From an uncultured Bacteroidota bacterium (GTDB taxonomy: Bacteria > Bacteroidota > Bacteroidia > UKL13-3), in NCBI GenBank assembly GCA_903897855.1, contig CAIUDH010000100.1, positions 1 to 64,000 on the forward strand: 64,000 bases of DNA, in the 5' to 3' direction. The position numbers and the translations under genes are program-made. Shown piece by piece: positions 46,142-54,984 of this stretch. Below the pieces are notes generated by a model, which saw nothing but the letters and a program-made list of their open reading frames with translations, was not told the DNA's origin and ran no database searches. Position 1 is the stretch's first letter, and the number at the start of each line of letters is the position of its first letter.

Positions 46142-47914
46142 TTATTTCTCCAGCACTTTGAAATAGTCTTTTACTTTTTGTTTATAGTAATTATTAAGGC
46201 TTGGCGACACCGTTTTGAGGTACTCAGCTTCCTTGTTTTTCTGCCTTATATATTCCTCCATAGAGGGTGGCATGTGCTGCGTGGGGGCTTGTCCGGCATG
46301 CGACTCACGCTGATTATCCTGTTCTCGCTCACGCTCTGCTTTCTCACTTTCCAATAATCGCGTTAAAATATCTTGCTGACGTTTCATCGTCTCTGTTTCA
46401 AGCTGTTTATATACCAACTCTTTCTCCGTCTGTTCCATCAATTCCTGCAGTTTCTTTAGATCGCCGAGTTCAGTCCCGTTCCCCCCTTCTTCTTTCTTTA
46501 GTTGATCCTGAATAGTTTGAAGATACCGGCGCAGAGCAGCCTGCTGTGCCGCCATTTTGGCAAACTCTTCACTCATCTGTCCCGGTTTCATTTGGCCCTC
46601 TTTCATTCTTTGCTTCATATCGCCCATCTTCTTATTCAACTCTTCCTGCATTTTACGCACTGAAGCTGCACTTGGCTTCTTGCTTTTACCCGTTTTGCTC
46701 CCTTTTCCTCCTGGCTTCTTGCAACTACCATTACCACTTTTTTTACTCTGCTCCTGCTGTTGTTGCTCGTCCTGCATTTGCTTCAGTGCCTCACTCAGCA
46801 TCACCGCGAGATTATTTACACTCGTCATCACATACTGCCCCTTATTGCGCGCATCCGCCACTCTACGGTCGCCCATGGCCTTGATAGCCTCATGCATATT
46901 GCCATTAATATTCCCTATTTCACGATTTATAAATGCTTCAATTTTGACTTGGCGTTTGCTCAACGCAAAAAGACTATCCTCGATAATTTTTGCATCATCT
47001 TTTAAATCTTTTTGGCGTTGCCCTGCAGCTACAAACTGTGGGTTATACCCATTTAGCTTTTCCATTTCTTTCATGAGTGCTTCCTCATCATATGAAAGTT
47101 GAATCAGGTTTTCTAAGATGCCCCTAAGTGTATTAATATCTTCTTCCAGCTCCTTCGATTCGGCATCTTCCAACCCCTTTTCAATCTTATCTTTCATCTC
47201 CTGCATTTTCTTGGCAGCATTTTTCTGATTTTTTGAGGCTTTGTCTTTTTTGCCTTTGCTTAAATTGTCGCTACTCTGTTTCTGTTCATTGTTGATCTCG
47301 TCCTGTTCTTGTTTGGTATCTTCAATATCTTTAGGCTCTTCCAATTCTTTATTTTCCTTTTTCACCTCCTCCAACTGTTTTTCAATATCATCCATCTTCT
47401 TATTCATTTCATCCTGCTTCTCTTTAATGTCTTTAGGATCGGACTCTTTCTTTTCTGCCTCCTGGGCTAGTTTTTCCTGCTCCTGTTTAAGTTTATCCAA
47501 ATCATCCAACGCTTTCTGTACTTTTTCTTCCACCTTCGCCTGTTTAAACATCTGCAGATTTCGGTCAAGCTCCTTTTCCACTTCCTTATCAGTCAACTTC
47601 ATTTTATCGAGCTGCTCTTGTATCTGCTCCTTGTTACCTTGGTCGAGCATCTTTTGCAACTGTTCAAACAGCTGCTTCATCTCAGGAGTCATTACCTCCT
47701 CCAAGAGTCGCTGCAGCTCTTTTTGTTTTTCGAGCAGTGCATCATTGGGCTTGTTATTTTCATTTTGCTTTACATTGTTCTGGTCATTTTTCTTAGATAA
47801 TTCTTCTAGTTTTTGTTGCAACGCTTTTTGCTTGTCAATCAAATCCTGAATTTGTTTTTTATCCTGCCAGGTGAGTGTTTTCTTATCGAGTAGTTTTTTT
47901 TTGCAACTCATCAA
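46142..47914 (-). pseudogene. DUF4175-type protein, C-terminal coiled-coil half (second part of frameshifted gene)
   Basis: This is the 3' reading frame of a gene that starts at 49505. It contains long, highly charged Lys/Glu/Gln helices (about 590 residues), for example the LLDKKTLTWQDKKQIQDLIDKQ segment (core WQDKKQIQDLIDKQ). This continues without gap from the end of the first part (ELQKQIDELQKK), as in single-protein Bacteroidota homologues. The frames are joined at an A9 run (minus strand) at 47894-47902, where eight A would keep frame. It could be a real pseudogene, a programmed or transcriptional slippage site, or a sequencing error. A weak restart at the ATG at 47911 is also possible. 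Confidence 0.72.
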
Positions 47915-49505
47915 TTTGCTTTTGCAACTCTTTTACTTCCTTATAAGTATCATTCATTTTCTTCTCTACCTCCTTGTCCTGTTTGTTGGCCTCCAAACGC
48001 ATTTGAGCATTGCTAGGGGCCGTATAAAGAAGTGCTTTGCTTCTCGTCGACTTTGCCCCATTAACAGCATCATTATCTGAAACTTCAAAATAGTATTCAA
48101 TGGCTTCTTCCGCTACAATGTTAATCGAATTTAGATCGAACAGATGAAAAAACTTCTGAGGTAAGGTATAAGAACTAATATTTATAGGTACAGAAATTAT
48201 CTTGTCCTTTAGATGTGCGCTGTCGGCCGATTTTAAAAATTTATAATTAAATGTAAGTCGTGAGAAACCGTGATCATCGTCAATATCGCCAGCATAATAA
48301 TAGATTTTATTACTCAGCGAATCCTTCATTTCCACGACACTTATGGCTGGGTACTCGTCTGCAATAACATTTATTTGAAATGGAATAGAGTCCTTGCCCT
48401 GCACCCGTGAATTGTTGGTCGTGATACTATAGTGTTCGTTTTTTAGAAATCTTCTGGAATAGGTAAACGTTTCGCTATTTTTCTTGGTAGCCTGTGTTGA
48501 TAAACCCTCAAAGCTCAGTATGACCTCGTCCACATTGGAAGTGCCAAAAGTCCAGGTAACGGTGCTTCCCGCGGGGACAACCAAGTCGCCAGTATTTTCA
48601 ATGAGCTCGTCTTTCTTAGTGAGATAGTTTGGATAACTGACAAGCGCTGTAAAATTAAGGAGCACCGGCTTGGGCAGCACTTCGATCTCGTACATCTTAC
48701 TAGAGAAACCCGAGGCGAAAAAAGAAATGGCTGTGTTTTTTTGTAGATTGTGCATGGGAAAAGTAAAATGCAAGGCATCCAATTTCTCCATTTTGTATTT
48801 TTGACCATCCATGATCAAATAAACTTCAGCCGGAAGTTCGGTGCCACTAACTTTTAGATTTACATCGAAATCTTCATGTTGCAAAGCTTGCATTTTCTCC
48901 TTCTCTGGATAAAAGTTGAAAGGGGCTGCTTTCTCAAAAAACTTTGTCGGATTACTCAGTCGAAGTGTGCTCTCAGTTATAATTCGTGAATTTATAAAGA
49001 TTATTCCTAAAAAAAACAACAATGATGGGACAGCATATTTAAGGTGCTTTTTGTTCTCTTTAAAATTGATTGCGTTACTAAATGGTATTGGTTTAAGCTC
49101 TTGTATTTTTTGGTCGATAGAGGCGTGCAACAATTCGCTATCACTAGAGTTGGCCAAGGTATGAAGTTGGAGTGCGTTTAATAATTTGTCCTGCACATCG
49201 GCAAAATGAATGCCAATAATACTTGCGGCCTGTTCATAGTTTATGGTATGGCTTAGCTTATAAAGTTTGGAGAGCGGAGTAAAGATATATTTTGCAAGTA
49301 TAAATAGGCCGATACCCAAAAACGAGAAGGTGATAGCCAAACGGAGATTGGAGTTAAACTCTCCGAAATACTCCATGACCACGGCAATAATATAGGCAGT
49401 AAGAATTCCGGCAAAGGTATAGATGGCACCACGCAACAACTGATTTTTATAGTATTTACGTATAAAAGCATCCAGCTTTTGAATTAGTATGCTATAATTG
49501 TTCAA
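47883..49505 (-). pseudogene. DUF4175-type membrane protein, N-terminal half (first part of frameshifted gene)
   Basis: The 540-residue first part begins at a TTG (no ATG in frame before a stop) with SILIQKLDAFIRKYYKNQLL, typical of DUF4175 proteins. Membrane segments lie near residues 25-45, 58-75 and 155-173, followed by an extracytoplasmic part with beta domains (to about 470) and the start of the coiled coil. The frame ends after a short out-of-frame tail (KTTR) beyond the A9 run. Function is unknown; the family is common in Bacteroidota. A promoter-like TATATTCG lies 51 bases upstream. Confidence 0.72.
47894..47902 (-). repeat. A9 homopolymer at the frameshift point
   Basis: Nine consecutive T on the + strand (A on the coding strand). 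Reading eight instead of nine A joins the two DUF4175 parts as ...LQKKLLDKK.... The run therefore marks the frame change. Confidence 0.85.
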
Positions 49506-49555
49506 GAATGAATCTGATTTTATTAGTTAAAATTTGGGTTTAAGAAATCAATGTA

Positions 49556-49563
49556 CGAATATA
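49556..49563 (-). promoter_or_regulatory. Predicted -7 promoter element (TATATTCG) for the DUF4175 gene
   Basis: On the minus strand TATATTCG is one change from TAnnTTTG and stands 51 bases before the TTG start. Confidence 0.4.
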
Positions 49564-49665
49564 CACATTATTGATTTTATGGTTTATGCGGTATGTAAAA
49601 AATAGGTAAATGGCCTAAGAACAAGGCTAGCGTATTTGGTATGACACCACTCCTGCCGCGACATT

Positions 49666-51642
49666 TTAATGATTCGGGTGTTCTTCGTTTGGATAAATGC
49701 GTGTAACAACCAAGTTCTTCCGCGGGTTCACCAAAAGTGGCACCTTCTCTACCGTGAGTGAGCTGGTATCCAATCCAAAGGCTTTCGATTCGCTCATGGA
49801 TAACCCCTTCAAGGCGTCATAACTATCCATAATAAACTCTTCGTAAACTGGCAAATCGTAATCGTTGGCCAATTGACGTTCACTAATTACAAACTTAAAA
49901 TCACCTTGTATATTATGCTTCATTAGGGCCTGATAACGGCTCATATTATTGAATTCGGCCTTTGCAACCATATCATCGATAACTTTTCGAAATAAGGCAT
50001 TAATTCGTTGCTCCACCCTAAAACCGAGATTGAAATCGACGCGGAATATTTTTTCAGGCACCAAGGTGTGTACCACAAATTCTTTTCGATAAGGGTCGTC
50101 GCTTACATTAATATGTAAAAACCAATACACGTCGGCACGTTTCGGCTGCTTGTTGAGGATGGAATAAATAATTTTCGACTCTATTAATTTCGGATTGTCG
50201 CCTGCCGTAAAATACACTAAGTTAGTGGCCTGTTTGGCGATACTTTCATCATTGCTGACATCAATGAATATGGGCAAGTAATCCTTTATTTTAAGAAATG
50301 AAACGAATCTTTTTTTAATCGCTGCCGCTTTAAACCAAACCCACATTATAAATATGAGCCCCAAACAAATGAGTAAGGTAACCCATCCTCCATGCGGGAA
50401 TTTTTTTAAGTTGGCTACAAGGAAACAAAGTTCAAGAAAAAGATACCCTATCAGGTAAAACCAAACAAATCCTTTATTCATCCGATGTAAAACGAGGTAA
50501 TGAGTAACCAGCACCGTGGTTGATAACATCGCAAGTGTTATTGCCAAACCATAAGCTGCGCCCATATTTGCACTCTCTTTAAAAATAAGAACGATTCCGA
50601 TACAACCGAACATTAAAATCCAGTTGATACTTGGAACATACACCTGACCCCTTGCCTCGGTAGGGAATTTGATCCGAACTTTAGGCCAAAAGTTAAGCCG
50701 CATCGCCTCATTCACGATGGTGTATGAACCCGTAATTAACGCCTGTGATGCAATGATAGCAGCCATGGTAGCGATGAGGATCCCAACCAACAAAAACTTC
50801 TCAGGCATAATGGCGAAAAATGGATTTACGCTACTCCCAATTTCGCTTAACGATTTCCCTTCAAATTGCATAAGCCAGGCACTTTGCCCCAAGTAATTGC
50901 ATACCAAGGCAATCTTCACAAAAGTCCAACTTACTCTGATATTCGACTTACCACAATGGCCTAAATCGCTATACAAGGCCTCAGCCCCAGTAGTACAAAG
51001 AAATACGGCGCCTAAAAGCCAAAAGCCACCAGGTGTATTTACCACCAAATTTAGTGCATAATAGGGGTTAAGGGCTCCAAAGATGGCTGGATTACGCGAT
51101 ATCTGCGTTAGCCCTAAGACGAGCAGCATTGAAAACCAAATAATCATTAAAGGCCCAAAAAATTTACCTACGATGCTAGTGCCGAACTGTTGAATAAAGA
51201 AAATGGCAACGATAATACCGATGACAATTGGGACCACTGGAATATCATATTGTGGATACTTCAGTTGAAGACCCTCTATGGCAGAAGCCACCGAGATGGG
51301 GGGGGTAATTAAACCATCGGCCAATAACGCAGCACCACCAATTATAGCGGGGATATGCAACCATGGCTTCGTGCGCCTTACAATGGCATAAAGCGAAAAA
51401 ATTCCTCCTTCCCCTTTGTTGTCTGCATTTAGAGTAATGATGACATATTTTAACGTCGTAAGTAACGTTAACGTCCAGAAAATACACGACACCCCTCCAA
51501 AAACCAATTCCTTGGTAATAATGCTGTCGCCTATTATCTCCTTTAATACGTATAGTGGAGACGTGCCTATATCGCCATAAATAATCCCCAGCGTTATAAT
51601 TAAGCCGGCAGAACTTACCTTGTTTAAATGTGATTTATCCAC
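49666..51642 (-). CDS. kup: KUP/HAK/KT-family potassium uptake protein
   Basis: Kup is an inner-membrane K+/H+ symporter. The 658-residue protein begins with SAGLIITLGIIYGDIGTSPLYVLKEI, the family signature (core GIIYGDIGTSPLYV), then GEGGIFSLYAIV and GALLADGLITPPISVASAIEGL. About 12 membrane segments are followed by a soluble C-terminal domain of 200 residues. The start is GTG, with a TAA directly before it. It is a single-gene unit on the minus strand. Confidence 0.95.
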   Translation of the reverse strand: MDKSHLNKVSSAGLIITLGIIYGDIGTSPLYVLKEIIGDSIITKELVFGGVSCIFWTLTLLTTLKYVIITLNADNKGEGGIFSLYAIVRRTKPWLHIPAIIGGAALLADGLITPPISVASAIEGLQLKYPQYDIPVVPIVIGIIVAIFFIQQFGTSIVGKFFGPLMIIWFSMLLVLGLTQISRNPAIFGALNPYYALNLVVNTPGGFWLLGAVFLCTTGAEALYSDLGHCGKSNIRVSWTFVKIALVCNYLGQSAWLMQFEGKSLSEIGSSVNPFFAIMPEKFLLVGILIATMAAIIASQALITGSYTIVNEAMRLNFWPKVRIKFPTEARGQVYVPSINWILMFGCIGIVLIFKESANMGAAYGLAITLAMLSTTVLVTHYLVLHRMNKGFVWFYLIGYLFLELCFLVANLKKFPHGGWVTLLICLGLIFIMWVWFKAAAIKKRFVSFLKIKDYLPIFIDVSNDESIAKQATNLVYFTAGDNPKLIESKIIYSILNKQPKRADVYWFLHINVSDDPYRKEFVVHTLVPEKIFRVDFNLGFRVEQRINALFRKVIDDMVAKAEFNNMSRYQALMKHNIQGDFKFVISERQLANDYDLPVYEEFIMDSYDALKGLSMSESKAFGLDTSSLTVEKVPLLVNPRKNLVVTRIYPNEEHPNH

Positions 51643-51664
51643 TTATTTTTTAAAAATAAAGTTG

Positions 51665-51672
51665 CGAAATTA
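51665..51672 (-). promoter_or_regulatory. kup: Predicted -7 promoter element (TAATTTCG) for kup
   Basis: On the minus strand TAATTTCGC is one change from TAnnTTTG and ends 22 bases before the kup GTG start. Confidence 0.42.
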
Positions 51673-51675
51673 GTT

Positions 51676-51816
51676 ATGTTATCACACTTAAACGATAAAA
51701 ATTTCAAGAATGTAATTTATTTTACAAAACAGGAACTCCAAACCGATTTTATTCAACTAAGGGGCTCTGTATTAGAAGATAATTTTTTACTGGCACCGTT
51801 TCATAGATTAAAATAA
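51676..51816 (+). CDS. Possible 46-residue small protein
   Basis: An ATG at 51676 opens a 46-codon frame ending in TAA at 51814. The product is polar (MLSHLNDKNFKNVIYF start). I see no homology. Its codons are not obviously biased, and it lies in the gap between kup and the phosphatase gene, so it may be spurious or the remnant of a gene. Confidence 0.22.
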   Translation: MLSHLNDKNFKNVIYFTKQELQTDFIQLRGSVLEDNFLLAPFHRLK

Positions 51817-51848
51817 ATGTTAAGCTTGAACAGAATCAATATAAAAAT

Positions 51849-51856
51849 TAATTTTG
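51849..51856 (+). promoter_or_regulatory. Predicted promoter for the phosphatase gene (-7 TAATTTTG)
   Basis: TAATTTTGC is an exact TAnnTTTG match 9 bases before the ATG at 51866. CTTG at 51825-51828, 20 bases upstream, may be the -33 element. Confidence 0.55.
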
Positions 51857-51865
51857 CCCTAAATC

Positions 51866-52303
51866 ATGAAAATACTTTTTACCTGCCTTGGCAATATTTG
51901 CCGCAGCCCAATTGCTGAAGGTGTGCTGAGAAAAAAAATAAGTGCGTTAGACCTACCGTGGCAAGTAGCATCGAATGGCACCAACAGGTTCCATAAAGGG
52001 GAACCGGCTGACCCAAGAACGATTTCAGTATGCAAAAAAAATGGAGTAGACATAAACAGTCATATTGCCCGCCGATTTAAAACCAGCGATTTTAAAGAGT
52101 ATGATCTAATCATATGTATGGCAGAAGATGTATTTGACGAGCTACAGCAGTTTGTTACCGATAATGCCCAACTCAAAAAAGTGGTGGTGAAATCAATTAA
52201 AGACCCCTGGTATGGAAACCAAGATGGTTTTGACGAATGCTATCAAGCGATTGCAAATTATTGCGATATCCTTATTGATGAAATACGTGCTTTGAAACCT
52301 TGA
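51866..52303 (+). CDS. Low-molecular-weight protein-tyrosine phosphatase
   Basis: The enzyme removes phosphate from tyrosine residues in the cytoplasm. The active site CLGNICRS (Cys7 to Arg13, the CX5R loop) is at the N-terminus, followed by SPIAEGVL, and the acid loop DPWYG is near residue 112. The length of 145 is normal. In other bacteria such enzymes oppose tyrosine kinases that control polysaccharide export; the kinase partner is not in this window. Confidence 0.92.
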   Translation: MKILFTCLGNICRSPIAEGVLRKKISALDLPWQVASNGTNRFHKGEPADPRTISVCKKNGVDINSHIARRFKTSDFKEYDLIICMAEDVFDELQQFVTDNAQLKKVVVKSIKDPWYGNQDGFDECYQAIANYCDILIDEIRALKP

Positions 52304-52443
52304 AAATCGATCTTTGCTAATCGTAAATTTACACATCCACGAATGTAGCATTCTTGTTATTTTGTTTTAAAAAGCTAATTAATACAGCTACTTCGCCTTG
52401 ATATCAAAAAAATTACGTAATTAGCAACTTTTAATAATTTAAT

Positions 52444-52995
52444 TTGATGTACATAAAAAGGAAACTAGACTATTTTTCAATAATAATGCTGAGCGTATTA
52501 TTATTCATTTCGGGAAGTTGTAAGAAAAATGAAACAATACCCCCAGTAGGAGAGCCTTATAAAGGAGGTAAAGTTTTTTATATCGACAACACAGGTCAGC
52601 ATGGGTTAGTGGCGGCAAACGCCGATCTTGGCACCGGCAGTCCTTGGGGTTGTAAAGGGGTGGCCATAGGTGGCGCCGATGGTACAAGCCTAGGCACTGG
52701 AAACCAGAATACCATTGACATTGCCACTAGCTGTAGTGAAGCTGGCACTGCTGCTAGACTTTGTAACGATTTGGTACTAGACGGATATAGCGACTGGTAC
52801 TTGCCCTCAAAGGAGGAACTTAATTTATTATATCAACAAAGAATGCTCATCGGAGGCTTTGCTAAAGACACCTACTGGAGTTCCTCAGAGGTGAATACAA
52901 TTTGTGCTTGGATTCAGAGTTTTGATAACGGCACTCAATTTGGCACTACAACGAAAGACTACGGCACAAATTTACGTCCCATTCGTGCTTTTTAG
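52444..52995 (+). CDS. DUF1566-domain lipoprotein
   Basis: The 183-residue protein has a lipoprotein signal (SVLLFISGSC) and a C-terminal DUF1566 (Lcl-type) domain with DGYSDWYLPSKEELNLLY, YWSSSE and AWIQSFDNGTQF, ending NLRPIRAF. Such domains occur in surface and secreted proteins, sometimes with collagen-like or fibrinolytic roles, but the function here is unknown. An internal cysteine set (GCKGV, SCSEAG, LCNDL) could form disulfides. Confidence 0.85.
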   Translation: MMYIKRKLDYFSIIMLSVLLFISGSCKKNETIPPVGEPYKGGKVFYIDNTGQHGLVAANADLGTGSPWGCKGVAIGGADGTSLGTGNQNTIDIATSCSEAGTAARLCNDLVLDGYSDWYLPSKEELNLLYQQRMLIGGFAKDTYWSSSEVNTICAWIQSFDNGTQFGTTTKDYGTNLRPIRAF

Positions 52996-53071
52996 CGGAA
53001 GAGTATAGTTCACTTATGCACCCCTCAGCTACAGTATCATTCTGTATTGCCTTTCCAAATAATTACGATTG

Positions 53072-53734
53072 TTAGTGACTGCTTAGGTTAGGCAATAAAT
53101 CCAGACTAAATTCATCAAGCGATTTGAGTTTAGCATCTGCAATGGCCAATCTTGGATCATCGTGCCTATGTTTGTCGGGCACAGCAACACAAAACATTCG
53201 TGCAGCCTTGGCGGCAAGAATGCCATTAAGTGAATCTTCAAACACAACACACTCTCCAGGATATACATTCAGGGCTTGTGCTGTGGAGATAAATATCTGC
53301 GGGTGTGGTTTACCGAAAGTTTCACGTTCGCCTGAACGTGTCACAATAAAATACTTTTGGAAGGAGAGCTTTTCAATGACCGCGCTAATCAATACTTCGG
53401 CCGATGACGAGGCCAAGGCCATCGGAATTTTTCTATCGTAAAACAACTCTAATGTTTGGTATACGCCTGGGAGTGCTTCTCCCTTCTCTAAAATAAGTTT
53501 CTGCATCATCGCAATAATTTCTACTTCCACCTGTTTCTTCGACTTCTTAGTGAATGGGTGCCTATCGTAAACAAATTGGACCGCTTCATCAAGTCGAAGC
53601 CCTTCTACCTGCCGAAGAAAATCATCGTCGATAAAAACACCGACGCTCTCATAAAGAAATCGTTCGGCATATTTCCAAAAAGGTTCGCTATCAATGAGCA
53701 AACCATCCATATCAAAAATTGCTGCTTTAATCAT
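53072..53734 (-). CDS. HAD-superfamily phosphatase/phosphomutase (HxpB/beta-phosphoglucomutase type)
   Basis: This 220-residue HAD hydrolase has the FDMDGLLIDSEPFW nucleophile motif, ALASSS (motif II), and KPHPQIFISTA with FEDSLNGILAAKAARM (motifs III/IV). The form fits sugar-phosphate phosphatases such as 2-deoxyglucose-6-phosphatase or beta-phosphoglucomutase. It follows the VOC gene by eight bases, so the two are in one transcript. Confidence 0.86.
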   Translation of the reverse strand: MIKAAIFDMDGLLIDSEPFWKYAERFLYESVGVFIDDDFLRQVEGLRLDEAVQFVYDRHPFTKKSKKQVEVEIIAMMQKLILEKGEALPGVYQTLELFYDRKIPMALASSSAEVLISAVIEKLSFQKYFIVTRSGERETFGKPHPQIFISTAQALNVYPGECVVFEDSLNGILAAKAARMFCVAVPDKHRHDDPRLAIADAKLKSLDEFSLDLLPNLSSH

Positions 53735-53742
53735 CTAAAAAA

Positions 53743-54807
53743 TTAGTTCAAATCCGTCTTTTTATTAAATCGCAACGCCTTCAGCATCCAATTGGGTAAA
53801 GGCTTTGTCGCATCTCGTTTCTTTAAATTAAAATACCATCCCCATTTTTTCAGGATCGGTACTTTATGTGCCTCAACATATTCAATTAGAGTCCCGTCGG
53901 GGTCTTCATTATATGCAAAATGCCCGGCAGCATCACCCATTTCAAAACTATCGGCACTGTCGACCGTAAAAGGGTATCCCATCTTTCTACAATCCTCTTT
54001 TACTAATTTCATTCCCACCACGTCAAAACAGAGATGAATATAGCCTTGATCGCCCCAGAGCCGATTCTCAAATATTTTCCGAGGTTTATAGTCTATGGCT
54101 TGAATCAATTCGATACTACAGGGTCCTACCAGCTTACTAAATGCACCCGTGCGTTCAGCGTCTTGCTTGAGAAGTAATCGCCTGAATTTCATGTCTCCTC
54201 CTGGAAACTCATTCCACTCATCGTATAAACCTTCCACATCGTAAGCTAAATTTTTAATCCCCAGGACACCTGTATAAAAGTTCATGGCCTTTTCCATAGA
54301 GCTCACCGCAATGGTTACACCAGCAATGCCACCACACAAATGGCCGGATTGCATAAACCAATAATCATCTTCCACCATCTGAAATTTGTTGCCGTAAGGA
54401 TCTTCCAAATAAAAGGTAAGCTTGCCTTGTGGGTCGTTATGTAACTCACCTAATACTTTCAGATTTTCTTTTATGTACCATAGATAAACCAACCTGATAT
54501 CCTTACATCTTATTTTTACAATCTGTATTCCTGTATCGCCTAAATTTACTTTAAAGGAGGCGGGCTGGGCCTTCCGGCTTTTATATTCCCAAATTTCAAA
54601 ACCTCCACCACCTTGCATATTCACCGCAAGCGCAGCGTAACGGTGATGCACCTCACCTCCTGTATAACGTGTCATTAATGGAGCAGGAGCAGCATCATTA
54701 AAAATTACCACATCGGTTCCAAAATATTTACTGTACCATTTCCAAGCTTCCTTGGCATTGGTAACGCCAATACCTACTTGCTGTATTCCAGTTATAATTT
54801 TTTGCAT
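53743..54807 (-). CDS. Two-domain VOC-family protein (4-hydroxyphenylpyruvate-dioxygenase-like fold)
   Basis: The 354-residue protein has two vicinal-oxygen-chelate halves. The first spans about 1-125 and starts GIQQVGIGVTNAKEAWKWYSKYFGTD; the second spans about 145-300 and starts GGIAGVTIAVSSMEKAMNFYTGVLG. Possible metal ligands are the His in GYIHLCFDV and the Glu in DGTLIEYVEAH. VOC halves occur in dioxygenases and lyases, and the true substrate is unknown. The predicted -7 element ends only five bases before the ATG, so the mRNA may be leaderless. Confidence 0.8.
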   Translation of the reverse strand: MQKIITGIQQVGIGVTNAKEAWKWYSKYFGTDVVIFNDAAPAPLMTRYTGGEVHHRYAALAVNMQGGGGFEIWEYKSRKAQPASFKVNLGDTGIQIVKIRCKDIRLVYLWYIKENLKVLGELHNDPQGKLTFYLEDPYGNKFQMVEDDYWFMQSGHLCGGIAGVTIAVSSMEKAMNFYTGVLGIKNLAYDVEGLYDEWNEFPGGDMKFRRLLLKQDAERTGAFSKLVGPCSIELIQAIDYKPRKIFENRLWGDQGYIHLCFDVVGMKLVKEDCRKMGYPFTVDSADSFEMGDAAGHFAYNEDPDGTLIEYVEAHKVPILKKWGWYFNLKKRDATKPLPNWMLKALRFNKKTDLN

Positions 54808-54811
54808 GGTG

Positions 54812-54819
54812 CGAAGATA
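54812..54819 (-). promoter_or_regulatory. Predicted -7 promoter element (TATCTTCG) for the VOC gene
   Basis: On the minus strand TATCTTCGC ends four bases before the ATG at 54807. A start point a few bases downstream would fall at or in the start codon. Confidence 0.45.
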
Positions 54820-54964
54820 AAAGTTTTACTTTAGATTGGCTTTCTTGAGGAATTTAGCGCAACAGCAAGAATTCAGTGATTACGGTCAGGCGCTCGTTCC
54901 TTATGTTCACACTCTCCATTCCATTAATAACGTATTAGATAGTACTTTTTTTGATACGATACCG

Positions 54965-54972
54965 TACCTTTG
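54965..54972 (+). promoter_or_regulatory. nrnA: Predicted -7 promoter element (TACCTTTG) for nrnA
   Basis: TACCTTTGC is an exact TAnnTTTG match 12 bases before the preferred ATG at 54985. It covers the upstream in-frame TTG at 54970, which supports that choice. Confidence 0.55.
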
Positions 54973-54984
54973 CAACTACAAAAA

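Noticed and set aside
47241-47849. 202-residue Ser/Cys/Phe-rich open frame on the + strand opposite the coiled-coil gene
   Set aside because: Complement of Lys/Glu-rich codons gives Ser/Phe/Leu-rich translation; no independent support.
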